Below are positions 16,655 to 24,905 of a DNA stretch of 64,000 bases, piece by piece (the stretch's first letter is position 1; each line of letters starts with the position of its first letter). This DNA is from Paenibacillus bouchesdurhonensis (GTDB lineage: Bacteria > Bacillota > Bacilli > Paenibacillales > Paenibacillaceae): NCBI RefSeq assembly GCF_900155685.1, contig NZ_LT732548.1, positions 1,341,474 through 1,405,473 of the forward strand, read 5' to 3'. Below the pieces are notes generated by a model. The model had not been told where the DNA came from. It saw only the letters and a program-made list of their open reading frames with translations, and did no database searches. The position numbers were made by a program, and so were the translations under genes.

Positions 16655-17216
16655 TCTCGAGAAGCTGTATGAATATAAGCATATATTCGGTTTTTTCGCC
16701 CAGCAGTTAACGTACCCGGAGAAGCTTCATTACCATCCGTCTGTCATGGAAGAACTGCTTACCTCTGATAACCCGGCTTATGAGCATGTTGAGCGATTCT
16801 GGGATTTGATCCAGGGCTGCAGCATGGAGCAAATGGAAGAGCTGTATGTACAGACCTTTGATTTTCAGAAGGATTCGACCTTATATATGACTTATTTTAA
16901 ATTTGAAGATACAAAGGAACGCGGTCAGATGCTGGCCAAACTGAAAATTCTCTATCAAATGTTCGGGCTGGAAATGCCGGATCATGAGCTCTCTGACTAT
17001 TTGCCGCTGATGTGCGAGTTTATCTACGCTGCAAACTGGCAGGGAAATGCACAGGCAGAGAAGGATTTTAGCGTGCTGGCAGGCGTCATTGAGGATGGCA
17101 CCTATCATTTGCTGAAATCGCTGGAAAAAAACAAAAATCCCTACTATCACCTGATCAAGGGCTTGCGGGAAACACTTAAAGCATGCATTAGACAGGAGGT
17201 GCCAAACGAGCGATGA
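16632..17216 (+). CDS. narJ: Nitrate reductase maturation chaperone NarJ
   Basis: A TorD/NarJ-family chaperone of about 194 residues from ATG 16632; GTG 16647 (189 residues, after GGGGGA) is an equally possible start, and the longer open frame to 16557 lies wholly inside narH. The typical pattern includes FGFFAQQLTYPEKL at the N-terminus and YVQTFDFQKDSTLYMTYFKF with the acidic/aromatic DF-x-x-x-x-x-LYMTY signature. NarJ binds the NarG N-terminus and holds it until molybdenum cofactor insertion; it is not part of the mature enzyme. Its stop overlaps narI by four bases. Confidence 0.95.
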   Translation: MGEYGVINLEKLYEYKHIFGFFAQQLTYPEKLHYHPSVMEELLTSDNPAYEHVERFWDLIQGCSMEQMEELYVQTFDFQKDSTLYMTYFKFEDTKERGQMLAKLKILYQMFGLEMPDHELSDYLPLMCEFIYAANWQGNAQAEKDFSVLAGVIEDGTYHLLKSLEKNKNPYYHLIKGLRETLKACIRQEVPNER

Positions 17217-17905
17217 GCCTATTGGACCAATTTCTGTGGGTGATTTTCCCTTACCTTTGCCTCGTACTATTTGTTGTGGGTCATATATACCGTTACCGCC
17301 ATGATCAATTCCACTGGACAGCCAAGTCCAGCGAATTTATCGAGAAGAAGCATCTGAAGCTCGGCAGCTTGATGTTCCACCTGGGCATCATTCCCGTGGC
17401 CTTCGGACATATCGCGGGACTGGGAATTCCCAAGGAATGGACACAGGCACTCGGGATTAGTGATCATTTGTATCATCTTGGCGCAACGTATGTGGGAGGG
17501 TTGTTCGGATTCATCACACTGGGAGGAATGCTGCTGCTGACTGCCCGGCGGCTGACGATCAAAAATGTGAGGAGATTAAGCTCTGCCTCGGACATTCTCG
17601 TAAACCTGGTATTGTTATTTATTGTCTTCATGGGCATGTACAGTACAATCATGACCAATGCCGTCCAGCCTGATTTCGATTACCGCTCGACAATTTCCGT
17701 ATGGTTCCGCAATTTGTTCATCCTTCGACCTGAGGCGAGCTTCATGGCGGATGTGCCGATCTCGTTTAAAATTCACATTTTGGCCGCCTTCTTCATCTTT
17801 GCGATGTGGCCCTTTACAAGGCTGGTTCACGTCTGGAGCGTTCCATTGAATTATGTGGGCAGAAGTTATATCCTATACAGAAAGAACCGTAAACAAGGAT
17901 TGTAG
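17213..17905 (+). CDS. narI: Respiratory nitrate reductase gamma subunit NarI
   Basis: A 230-residue membrane protein with five hydrophobic segments and the NarI histidines that ligate two b-type haems, for example GHIYRYRHD near residue 22, HLGIIPVAFGHIAG near residue 50 and KIHILAAFFIFAMWPFTRLVH near residue 187. It oxidises menaquinol at the outer face and passes electrons to NarH. The start overlaps the narJ stop (ATGA). It ends the narGHJI block; a hairpin follows before nreA. Confidence 0.97.
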   Translation: MSLLDQFLWVIFPYLCLVLFVVGHIYRYRHDQFHWTAKSSEFIEKKHLKLGSLMFHLGIIPVAFGHIAGLGIPKEWTQALGISDHLYHLGATYVGGLFGFITLGGMLLLTARRLTIKNVRRLSSASDILVNLVLLFIVFMGMYSTIMTNAVQPDFDYRSTISVWFRNLFILRPEASFMADVPISFKIHILAAFFIFAMWPFTRLVHVWSVPLNYVGRSYILYRKNRKQGL

Positions 17906-17935
17906 AGAGAAGGCTTGAATGCCTTCTTTCTTTTC
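17905..17935 (+). terminator. Terminator or attenuator between narI and nreA
   Basis: GAGAGAAGGC and GCCTTCTTTC form a stem of about ten base pairs with a 6-base loop and a following TTTTC run. It lies in the 52-bp narI-nreA gap, so it could lower nreABC expression relative to narGHJI. Confidence 0.75.
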
Positions 17936-17957
17936 AATAAGCAGGGGTGGAAATAGG

Positions 17958-18422
17958 ATGAAGGATGAACCGAATTTTGATTTTCAGCAAGCGATTGATT
18001 CCCTTCGGGAACGATTCGCCTTTGATTTTGTCTCGATCGCGCTTGTTCAATCTGCAGCCGATCAATTTGTACTGACCTGGCAGTACGCATCAGGCAATTT
18101 GAACGAACGCTATAAGCGGATTGTACTGCATTCGGGTAAAGGGATCGCCGGTATGGTGTTCAAGACGGGTAAGCCGATGATCATTCAAAATATAGCCGAT
18201 GAACTTGATCCTAACGATTTGTTCAATTACCCGATTATTGTCGCGGAGCAGCTTCAAACCGTATGCGCCGTCCCTCTATGGAAGGAAAGCCGCGTGGATG
18301 GCGTATTATTAGTAGGCTTTCGCCAAGGAAACCGATTAACCTCCGCCTTGCTCGATGAATTTAGGCAATATTTAGACCCGTCATTCGGCCCCTATTTCAC
18401 CAGAGAGCTGGTAGAGGAGTGA
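17958..18422 (+). CDS. nreA: GAF-domain nitrate sensor NreA
   Basis: ATG 17958 follows GGGGTGGAAATAGG and gives 154 residues, the usual NreA length. The whole protein is one GAF domain (VSIALVQSAADQFVLTWQYASG, HSGKGIAGMVFKTGKPMII, TVCAVPLWKESRVDGVLLVGF). In Staphylococcus carnosus NreA binds nitrate and, when nitrate is absent, holds NreB kinase inactive. Its place directly before NreB and NreC with ATGA/TGA-type spacing and next to narGHJI makes the NreA assignment strong. It tunes anaerobic nar expression to nitrate. Confidence 0.92.
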   Translation: MKDEPNFDFQQAIDSLRERFAFDFVSIALVQSAADQFVLTWQYASGNLNERYKRIVLHSGKGIAGMVFKTGKPMIIQNIADELDPNDLFNYPIIVAEQLQTVCAVPLWKESRVDGVLLVGFRQGNRLTSALLDEFRQYLDPSFGPYFTRELVEE

Positions 18423-18427
18423 GCCCT

Positions 18428-19492
18428 TTGCTCGATATTCCAATGTCCGATTTGCTAAGAAGCATGTATAAGAACAGCATCGAGGCCATATTCTTCGTCA
18501 ATTCAGAGGGAGAAATCCTGCATATGAACCCGGCTGCGGAGAATATTCTGGATCTGGATGTGATCGAACAGATGCATAAAGGAGAAGCGATCTCGATTTG
18601 CAACTCCTGCGCTGGCTATACGAATGAAGAATCGGTAATATCTTGCATGAATTGTTTCTTGAGGAATTCGAAGGAAGACTTCTCTTCCTTTCAAGTTTAT
18701 TTGAATACACGGGGAAAAGGGCTCGTTCCTTATGCAGCAAGTTTTCATGTGATCGATGAGGCGGAAGGCATCCGCGCCTTCATGCTGCTTAACTTAACGA
18801 AGCAATACCGGACTCAGGAAATGCTGCACCAGACCAATATGACCAAATATGTGATCAAAGCGCAGGAGGATGAGAGAAAGCGGATTTCGCGCGAGCTGCA
18901 TGATAGTGTTGCTCAGGAGCTGTTAAGCTCCCTCGTCGATTTGCGCGTTCTCAAATATATGAATGCCGATGAAGTCGTCCTGAACAAGCTGCAGCAGACG
19001 GAAGCCTCGTTAACCCGGCTGCTCGATGATATCCGGCGGCTGGCCGTGGAACTGCGTCCGGCAGCTTTGGATGATTTCGGGTTGGAGGCGGCTTTTCGCT
19101 CCCATTTTAAGTGGCTGGAAAAAAACTATGGGCTGCTCCTGGATTTTAAGGCCGAGCTATCCGCTGCAAGGTACAGCAATGAGCTGGAGACTGTCGTCTA
19201 TCGGATTTGCCAGGAAGCGGTGCTGAATGCGCTGAAGTACGCGAATACAGATGAAATCCAGGTCAGGCTGTTTGAGGAGGACGGAGAGCTGCAGCTCATT
19301 GTACAGGATGAAGGCTCAGGCTTTCAGTTGAACACAAGGGATCCAAGAGGAACAGGACTCGGCTTGTTCGGCATGCGGGAGCGCGCCGAGCTTGTGCATG
19401 GCCAATTGATCATTTTATCGGAGGTAGGTGTAGGAACGACGATCCATCTGCGAATTCCGTTGTCGCCTAACCAAGGAGGGGATAAGGAATGA
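18428..19492 (+). CDS. nreB: Oxygen-sensing histidine kinase NreB
   Basis: TTG 18428 lies eight bases after GAGGAG and gives 354 residues; GTG 18419 and ATG 18443 are alternatives. An N-terminal PAS domain carries Cys58, Cys61, Cys73 and Cys76 in the order CX2CX11CX2C, the exact spacing of the staphylococcal NreB oxygen-labile [4Fe-4S] site. A HisKA_3 dimerisation segment has the phospho-acceptor in RELHDS (about His158), and the C-terminal HATPase has NALKYA and [12 protein letters not shown]. No transmembrane segment is seen, so it is a cytoplasmic oxygen sensor that phosphorylates NreC under anoxia. Confidence 0.95.
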   Translation: MLDIPMSDLLRSMYKNSIEAIFFVNSEGEILHMNPAAENILDLDVIEQMHKGEAISICNSCAGYTNEESVISCMNCFLRNSKEDFSSFQVYLNTRGKGLVPYAASFHVIDEAEGIRAFMLLNLTKQYRTQEMLHQTNMTKYVIKAQEDERKRISRELHDSVAQELLSSLVDLRVLKYMNADEVVLNKLQQTEASLTRLLDDIRRLAVELRPAALDDFGLEAAFRSHFKWLEKNYGLLLDFKAELSAARYSNELETVVYRICQEAVLNALKYANTDEIQVRLFEEDGELQLIVQDEGSGFQLNTRDPRGTGLGLFGMRERAELVHGQLIILSEVGVGTTIHLRIPLSPNQGGDKE

Positions 19493-20136
19493 AAATTGTC
19501 ATCGCCGATGATCACGCCGTCGTTCGCAGCGGCTTCTCCATGATCCTGAATTATCAGCCCGACATGGAGGTCGTGGCTACGGCTGCGGATGGAATCGAGG
19601 CGTATCAAATGGTTGCCAAGCATAACCCTGACGTCTTATTGATGGATTTGAGCATGCCGCCGGGAGAAAGTGGATTGATAGCGACAGGCAAGATCAGCAG
19701 CGATTATCCGGGCACCAAAATATTGATTCTCACCATGTACGACGATGAGGAGTATTTGTTCCATGTGCTCAAGAACGGGGCCGCAGGCTATGTGTTAAAA
19801 AATGCGCCGGATGAGGAACTGCTGACAGCGATTCGTACCGTTCATCAGGGGGGGACGTATATTCACTCCAAGATGGCGACATCCCTTGTAAGAGAATTCA
19901 TTAAGAAGGATCTGGAGTCCAGCGATTCCGACCCTTTTAACCTTTTAACCAAGCGGGAAATTGAAGTGCTGCCGCTGGTCGCCAAGGGCTATGGGAACAA
20001 AGAAATTGCCGAGAAATTGTTCATTTCTGTCAAGACGGTAGAAGTGCACAAGGCGAAAATCATGGAGAAGCTGGGCTTAAAGAGCCGCCCGGAATTGGTG
20101 GAATATGCCCTCAAGAAGAAGCTGCTCGACTTTTAA
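19489..20136 (+). CDS. nreC: NarL/FixJ-type response regulator NreC
   Basis: A 215-residue regulator overlapping nreB by four bases. The receiver domain has the acidic pair Asp7/Asp8, phospho-acceptor Asp53 in LLMDLSMP and the Lys of YVLKNA. The C-terminal LuxR-type helix-turn-helix runs from [20 protein letters not shown] to [19 protein letters not shown]. Phosphorylated NreC activates narG and narT promoters in staphylococci through TAGGG-N4-CCCTA sites; two such tandem sites are present here before narG and before the transporter. The next gene starts 132 bp downstream with its own promoter. Confidence 0.95.
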   Translation: MKIVIADDHAVVRSGFSMILNYQPDMEVVATAADGIEAYQMVAKHNPDVLLMDLSMPPGESGLIATGKISSDYPGTKILILTMYDDEEYLFHVLKNGAAGYVLKNAPDEELLTAIRTVHQGGTYIHSKMATSLVREFIKKDLESSDSDPFNLLTKREIEVLPLVAKGYGNKEIAEKLFISVKTVEVHKAKIMEKLGLKSRPELVEYALKKKLLDF

Positions 20137-20156
20137 TACTATAACCGCACAATATT

Positions 20157-20192
20157 TAGGGAATTCCTCCGAAGGATCAGGGGATTTCCCTA
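20157..20192 (+). promoter_or_regulatory. Two NreC-like boxes upstream of the nitrate transporter
   Basis: TAGGG-AATT-CCTCC (20157-20170) and AGGGG-ATTT-CCCTA (20179-20192) resemble TAGGG-N4-CCCTA at seven to eight of ten positions each, 22 bp apart. A candidate -10 element TACAAT starts at 20217, exactly 25 positions after the end of box 2, the same offset as in the narG promoter. Confidence 0.7.
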
Positions 20193-20268
20193 TTATTTTT
20201 CTCTGCGTGCTGCATTTACAATAAGACATGGGAATCAATAATTCAGTATGCAGGAATTAGGTGATCTG

Positions 20269-21759
20269 ATGATTAGAAAAATGCAGCTGCCTTTGCAAAC
20301 GATGAATTTAGTGCTTGGCTTTATGGTGTGGGTGATCATTTCGGCACTCATTCCATTTATTAAAGAGGATATTCAAATTCCAGCGGAAAAGCTGGCGATT
20401 CTCACGGCGATCCCTGTTGTACTAGGGTCGGTTCTAAGAATCCCATTCGGGTACTACGCCAATGTGTTCGGAGCGCGCATCGTCTTCTCGGTCAGCTTCG
20501 TTCTGCTGCTGTTTCCGGTATTCTATATCAGTGCAGCTTCTTCGTTTACCGATTTGGTCATCGGTGGTATATTTTTGGGGATTGGCGGCGCTGTATTCTC
20601 GGTGGGCGTAACATCTTTGCCGAAGTACTATCCGAAGGAACGGCACGGTCTGGTCAACGGCGTGTACGGGATTGGCAATTTGGGTACGGCGATTACTACG
20701 TTCGCTGCGCCAGTGATTGCGACGCAAGTAGGCTGGTCATTGACGGTAAAGCTCTATTTGGTTCTGTTAATCATTTTTATCGCATTAAATATACTGTTTG
20801 GAGACCGAAAGGAAGTCAAAGTGAAGACCCCGATTATGGATGAAATCAGGGCTGTCTATAAAAGTGATAAGCTTTGGATGTTCTCGCTCTTTTATTTCCT
20901 TACCTTCGGTTCTTTTGTCGCTTTTACCGTATACTTGCCTAATTTCCTGGTCTCTCACTTTGCACTGGAGAAAGTGGATGCAGGGATGCGTACAGCCGGA
21001 TTCATCGCTCTGGCAACGTTTATGCGTCCGGCCGGAGGATGGCTTGGCGACAAGTTCAAACCGTTAATTTTATTAATGGGTATTTTTCTGGGGCTGACGC
21101 TTTCCGGAATATTGCTTGCCTTCTCGCCTTCAATCGGACTGTATACCGTAGGCAGTTTAACTATAGCGGTTTGTGCTGGGCTGGGGAATGGCGTTATATT
21201 TAAGCTTGTCCCGCAATACTTCAACAAACAGGCGGGAACCGTAAATGGCATCGTATCGATGATGGGGGGACTGGGGGGCTTCTTCCCGCCGCTCATGCTC
21301 TCCATGATTTATTCCATGACCGGGCAGTATTCCATTGGGTTTATGGCTTTGTCTCAAGTCGCTTTGGCAAGCTTGATTCTTGTCATATGGATGTATTATC
21401 AGGATCGGCTCGTCATGTCCAGTAAAGTATTCCGCTATACGGGGCAAGGCATTCTAGTTACTGATTCCAAGGGAAGGATTAGCAGTGTTAATCCTGCCTT
21501 TACCAAGCTGACGGGGTATGCCGAGGCTGAGGTCGTCGGCCATAAACCAAGTATTTTAAAATCAGGAAGGCAATCCAAACCATTTTACGAGGAAATGTGG
21601 AATACAATTAGAGCAACGGGCCAATGGCAAGGAGAGATTTGGAACCGCCGGAAGAACGGAGAAGAATACCTGGAGTTTCTGACCATCAATGCAGTTATAG
21701 ATGATTCAGGAGAAGTCGTTCACTACGTAGGTTTGTTCAGCGATATTAGTGCACCGTGA
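20269..21759 (+). CDS. narK: NarK/NarT-type nitrate/nitrite MFS transporter with C-terminal PAS domain
   Basis: ATG 20269 follows AGGTGATCTG and gives 496 residues. Residues 1 to ~385 are a 12-helix MFS transporter very close to B. subtilis NarK: the loop LRIPFGYYANVFGAR and the Gly-rich nitrate signatures GIGGAVFSVGVTSLPKYYPK and GLGNGVIFKLVPQYF are visible. It imports nitrate or exchanges it for nitrite. NarK proteins normally end near residue 395. Here about 105 extra residues form a PAS domain: GQGILVTDSKGRISSVNPAF, LTGYAEAEVVGHKPSILKSG, then WNRRKNGEEYLEFLTINAV and a terminal VGLFSDIS. No output domain follows. The cytoplasmic PAS could sense redox state or ligand and gate transport; that is inference. 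Confidence 0.93.
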   Translation: MIRKMQLPLQTMNLVLGFMVWVIISALIPFIKEDIQIPAEKLAILTAIPVVLGSVLRIPFGYYANVFGARIVFSVSFVLLLFPVFYISAASSFTDLVIGGIFLGIGGAVFSVGVTSLPKYYPKERHGLVNGVYGIGNLGTAITTFAAPVIATQVGWSLTVKLYLVLLIIFIALNILFGDRKEVKVKTPIMDEIRAVYKSDKLWMFSLFYFLTFGSFVAFTVYLPNFLVSHFALEKVDAGMRTAGFIALATFMRPAGGWLGDKFKPLILLMGIFLGLTLSGILLAFSPSIGLYTVGSLTIAVCAGLGNGVIFKLVPQYFNKQAGTVNGIVSMMGGLGGFFPPLMLSMIYSMTGQYSIGFMALSQVALASLILVIWMYYQDRLVMSSKVFRYTGQGILVTDSKGRISSVNPAFTKLTGYAEAEVVGHKPSILKSGRQSKPFYEEMWNTIRATGQWQGEIWNRRKNGEEYLEFLTINAVIDDSGEVVHYVGLFSDISAP

Positions 21760-21763
21760 AAAA

Positions 21764-21803
21764 AAGGGGGACTGGTCATTCGGCCGGTTGCCCTTCCCTA
21801 TTT
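21764..21803 (+). terminator. Imperfect hairpin between narK and moaE
   Basis: AAGGG pairs with CCCTT and, after an internal mismatch, ACTGG with CCGGT; CCCTATTTT follows. It may be a weak terminator or attenuator. I see no elements of the Moco riboswitch in this 66-bp gap. Confidence 0.4.
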
Positions 21804-21825
21804 TGGCGTATAAGGTGGCTGTATA

Positions 21826-22272
21826 ATGAAACGGTATGAGATTGTCGATAGGCCTATAAATATTCAGAATGCTATAGATATGGTATTACATCCGGGCGCA
21901 GGTGCCGTGACGACGTTTACGGGGCATGTAAGGGAATGGACACACGGCGTCAGAACGCTATACTTGGCTTATGAGGCTTATCTCCCGATGGCGGAGAAGA
22001 AGCTGGCGCAAATCGGTTCTGAAATTGAAGAGAAATGGCCGGGCACGCGTGTGGCGATAGCCCATCGCATCGGTGAACTGCATATTTCCGATATTGCCGT
22101 CGTCATTGCGGTATCGTCACCGCATCGTAAAGCCGCTTACGAGGCCAATGAATATGCGATTGAACGCATCAAGGAAATGGTGCCCATTTGGAAAAAGGAA
22201 ATATGGGAAGATGGCGAGGAATGGATTGGCGAGCAGAGGAAGAAGCCTGAACATAGGAGGAGTATAGAATGA
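21826..22272 (+). CDS. moaE: Molybdopterin synthase catalytic subunit MoaE
   Basis: A 148-residue protein with ATG after AAGGTGG. MoaE features are clear: GAVTTFTGHVREWTHGVRTLYLAYEAY, the HRIGELHISDIAVVIAVSSPHR core and PIWKKE with the catalytic Lys. With MoaD it inserts two sulfurs into cyclic pyranopterin monophosphate to make molybdopterin in the cytoplasm. The stop overlaps the moaD start by four bases. The Mo-cofactor genes follow the transporter, so the island supplies its own cofactor enzymes, although moaB, moaC, mobA and moeA are not in the window. Confidence 0.96.
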   Translation: MKRYEIVDRPINIQNAIDMVLHPGAGAVTTFTGHVREWTHGVRTLYLAYEAYLPMAEKKLAQIGSEIEEKWPGTRVAIAHRIGELHISDIAVVIAVSSPHRKAAYEANEYAIERIKEMVPIWKKEIWEDGEEWIGEQRKKPEHRRSIE

Positions 22273-22502
22273 TACGCGTGCTTTATTTTGCAGGTCTGCG
22301 CGATTTGACGGGCAAGTCAGAGGAGCTCATTGATCGTCCGGAGTGGACGGTTCGCGAGCTTACAGACTGGGTCAAAGCAGCCTACCCGGAATTTAATCAT
22401 AAAACCGTATTTGTTGCCGTCAATGAAGAATATGCCCGTCAAGAGGATGTCATTCGGGCCGGGGACACAATTGCTATAATACCTCCGGTGAGCGGTGGTT
22501 GA
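22269..22502 (+). CDS. moaD: Molybdopterin synthase sulfur carrier MoaD
   Basis: A 77-residue ubiquitin-fold protein ending in the required Gly-Gly (PPVSGG), which is converted to a thiocarboxylate and donates sulfur in the MoaE reaction. It begins within the moaE stop (ATGA) after AGGAGG, so the two subunits are made in step. The N-terminal MIRVLYFAGLRDLTGKSEE and the central VNEEYARQEDVIRAGDTIAIIP pattern are typical. Confidence 0.96.
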   Translation: MIRVLYFAGLRDLTGKSEELIDRPEWTVRELTDWVKAAYPEFNHKTVFVAVNEEYARQEDVIRAGDTIAIIPPVSGG

Positions 22503-22553
22503 TCGCTGCGGCAATATAGAACTTGCGGGAGAATAGAGAGGGGCAAATGGGAA

Positions 22554-23570
22554 ATGACTACTGAACCGATCCGCGACCAACTGAATCGGCCTATCCGCGA
22601 TTTGCGTATTTCAGTAACGGATCGCTGCAATTTTCGCTGCACCTACTGTATGCCCAAGGAAATTTTCGGTGATGATTTTAAATTTTTGCCTAAAAGCGAG
22701 CTGCTGACGCTGGAAGAAATCTGCGCTGCAGCGCAGCTGTTTGCTTCCCTTGGTGTGAAGAAGATTCGATTAACGGGCGGGGAGCCCTTGTTGCGCAGAA
22801 ATTTACCGGAACTCGTCGGCAGGCTGGCGAACATTGACGGGATCGAGGATATCGGTCTAACTACGAACGGCCTGCTCCTGAACCAGTATGGCCAAGCGTT
22901 ATATGAACAGGGTCTCCGAAGGGTCAACATAAGTCTGGATGCACTGAATCCGGATCTGTTTGCATATATGAATGGACGTGGAATTAAACCGGCCGCTATT
23001 CTTGACAATATCGAGTATGCTAGACAGATAGGCTTTCAAATTAAGGTGAATATGGTGGTGCAAAAGGGCGTAAATGATCAGGAGATTCTGCCTATGGCCG
23101 CCTACTTCAAAGAGAAGGGAATCACGCTGTGCTTCATCGAATTTATGGACGTGGGCAACGATAACGCCTGGAGTCCGGAGCGCGTTGTCACCAAAAGGGA
23201 CATCTATGATAAACTGTCTGGGGTGTACGAGCTAGAGGCTTTGGAGCCGCATTATTTCGGTGAAGTAGCGCAGAGATACCGGTATAAGGATGGTGAAGCC
23301 GAGATTGGCTTTATTACCTCGGTATCGGAGTCGTTCTGTTCGACTTGTACGCGTGCAAGGCTGTCATCGGAAGGGAAGTTCTATACTTGTCTGTTCGCCT
23401 CACAGGGATTTGACTTGCGTGGGCTATTACGCGGAGGCGCGTCCAAGGACGAGCTGCTTGCAGCTATTCGGAGCGTCTGGGAGCAGCGGACTGATCGTTA
23501 CTCGGATGAACGAACGGAGCAGCGGGCCTTCCAGCGCAAGAAGATCAATATGTCCTATATTGGCGGCTAG
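22554..23570 (+). CDS. moaA: GTP 3',8-cyclase MoaA
   Basis: A 338-residue radical SAM enzyme. The N-terminal cluster motif is CNFRCTYC (C-x3-C-x2-C) at residues ~25-32 and the SAM-binding region has [12 protein letters not shown]. The C-terminal substrate cluster ligands are in [12 protein letters not shown] and the later FYTCLF (C-x2-C-x13-C type). MoaA converts GTP to 3',8-cyclo-GTP with MoaC, the first step of molybdopterin synthesis. The C-terminus ends in INMSYIGG, with the conserved Gly-Gly. It lies 51 bp after moaD. Confidence 0.97.
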   Translation: MTTEPIRDQLNRPIRDLRISVTDRCNFRCTYCMPKEIFGDDFKFLPKSELLTLEEICAAAQLFASLGVKKIRLTGGEPLLRRNLPELVGRLANIDGIEDIGLTTNGLLLNQYGQALYEQGLRRVNISLDALNPDLFAYMNGRGIKPAAILDNIEYARQIGFQIKVNMVVQKGVNDQEILPMAAYFKEKGITLCFIEFMDVGNDNAWSPERVVTKRDIYDKLSGVYELEALEPHYFGEVAQRYRYKDGEAEIGFITSVSESFCSTCTRARLSSEGKFYTCLFASQGFDLRGLLRGGASKDELLAAIRSVWEQRTDRYSDERTEQRAFQRKKINMSYIGG

Positions 23571-23605
23571 AACAAAATGTAAATGAGGAGAAGAGGTTTG
23601 GGCGT

Positions 23606-24331
23606 GTGAAGAAGCAGGGGTTCGTAATCCCCCATGAGCATGGGGGCTGGGCCATGGTCAGCGTTCCATTCGTGATTGGAATGATGGCCGGAAGGCCGCA
23701 GTGGATGCATCTGCCATTATTTCTGGCATGGCTCTTTCTATACTTATCGTCGTATCCGTTTCTGCAATCGGTCAAGCGAAAAAAAGAGCGCAGGCGTTTG
23801 ATCATTTGGGGCTTGATTTATGGCGCCATTGCGCTGGTATGTCTGATACCGGTTCTGATCAGCTTCCCGGAGCTATTCTATTTCGGGCCGATTTTACTTG
23901 TCCTGCTGATGGTGAATCTATGGCATGTGAAGCAAAAATCAGAAAGAGCGGTGCTGAATGATCTGTGCGCTGTTCTAATTTTCTCGATCGGCGGGGCTGC
24001 CGCCTATTGGCTTGGCGGGGGCGGATGGGATCGCTCCATGCTGCTGGTCGTTGTGTTCAACGTGCTTTTTTTCATGGGCAGTGTGTTCTTTGTGAAATCT
24101 GTATTTCGTGAGCGGACGAATGGGCGCTTGATCGCTTGCGCAAAAGTCTATCATGTCATCTTGCTGATCATTCCCTGGTTATTCGGCTTGCCATGGCTGA
24201 TGATTGCCTATTTGTTTCCTTTGATCCGTACCTTTGTCTTTGCGGGAAAAACATTACGTCCTATGAAAGTGGGCATCATAGAAATTATCGGTTCCGTCCA
24301 ATTTTTGCTGCTCGCTATAGTTGTGCTCTAA
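23606..24331 (+). CDS. YwiC-like integral membrane protein
   Basis: A 241-residue protein with a GTG start after GAGGAGAAGAGG and about seven hydrophobic segments. The N-terminal IPHEHGGWAM motif is the hallmark of the YwiC-like family. In B. subtilis ywiC lies in the narK-fnr-narGHJI region, and the gene here again follows nitrate and Mo-cofactor genes, which argues for a conserved link with nitrate respiration. Function unknown; the conserved HEHGGW could bind a metal or haem, but that is speculation. It probably ends the moa operon. Confidence 0.88.
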   Translation: MKKQGFVIPHEHGGWAMVSVPFVIGMMAGRPQWMHLPLFLAWLFLYLSSYPFLQSVKRKKERRRLIIWGLIYGAIALVCLIPVLISFPELFYFGPILLVLLMVNLWHVKQKSERAVLNDLCAVLIFSIGGAAAYWLGGGGWDRSMLLVVVFNVLFFMGSVFFVKSVFRERTNGRLIACAKVYHVILLIIPWLFGLPWLMIAYLFPLIRTFVFAGKTLRPMKVGIIEIIGSVQFLLLAIVVL

Positions 24332-24489
24332 GCATGCTTGCTGTTTCGATGTTCTCCCGGCGGGTTAATTTGTACCGTCTAACGCAAATCGTATATCATC
24401 CGCCGCTGATGTTTTGATTTCCTTAGAGCGGGTAATACAATACCGTACCCGATGCGGTACCTTACAAATACGATAAGGAGTGAACCAAC

Positions 24490-24828
24490 ATGGCTAACAA
24501 CAATCGTGACGGTAAGATGAGCCTGGAGGAAGCAGGACGCAAGGGCGGCGAGGCAACAGCCAGAAATCATGACAAAGAATTCTATCAGGAGATCGGCCAG
24601 AAGGGCGGCGAAGCTACTGCCCGGAACCATGACAAGGACTTCTACCAGGAGATTGGCCGTAAAGGCGGCGAGGCTACAGCTCGCAATCATGATAAAGAGT
24701 TCTATCAGGAGATCGGACAAAAAGGCGGCGAAGCGCGCAGGGACTCAGACAATGATGACGGAAAGATGAGCCGCGAGGAAGCGGGGCGTAAAGGCGGCGA
24801 AGCCCGTGCTCGCCAGCGGAGAAATTAA
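24490..24828 (+). CDS. KGG-repeat general stress protein (GsiB-like)
   Basis: A 112-residue, highly hydrophilic protein made of tandem KGG modules. The 20-residue unit KGGEATARNHDKEFYQEIGQ occurs three times nearly unchanged (residues ~19-78), flanked by two EEAGRKGGEA modules. B. subtilis GsiB, a stress-induced hydrophilin-like protein with the same repeats, is the nearest described relative; it is thought to protect cells in glucose starvation and desiccation. The repeats differ mainly by synonymous changes, so the amino-acid sequence is maintained. It stands alone, followed by a strong hairpin. Confidence 0.9.
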   Translation: MANNNRDGKMSLEEAGRKGGEATARNHDKEFYQEIGQKGGEATARNHDKDFYQEIGRKGGEATARNHDKEFYQEIGQKGGEARRDSDNDDGKMSREEAGRKGGEARARQRRN

Positions 24829-24855
24829 TATATGGAAACAGGCGGCCTAAGGCCA

Positions 24856-24894
24856 AACAAGGTGACCTCTGATTCAATCAGAGGTCACCTTGTT
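24856..24894. terminator. Long perfect hairpin between the KGG gene and the convergent chemoreceptor gene
   Basis: Nineteen-base perfect arms (24856-24874 and 24876-24894, core AAGGTGACCTCTGA) form a very stable hairpin. Neither side has a good T-run, but its place between convergent genes suggests a shared bidirectional terminator. Confidence 0.65.
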
Positions 24895-24905
24895 GCTGTG
24901 GGGGG

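Noticed and set aside
21760-21825. Moco riboswitch before moaE
   Set aside because: The gap is only 66 bp and holds one imperfect hairpin; the multi-helix Moco RNA would not fit.
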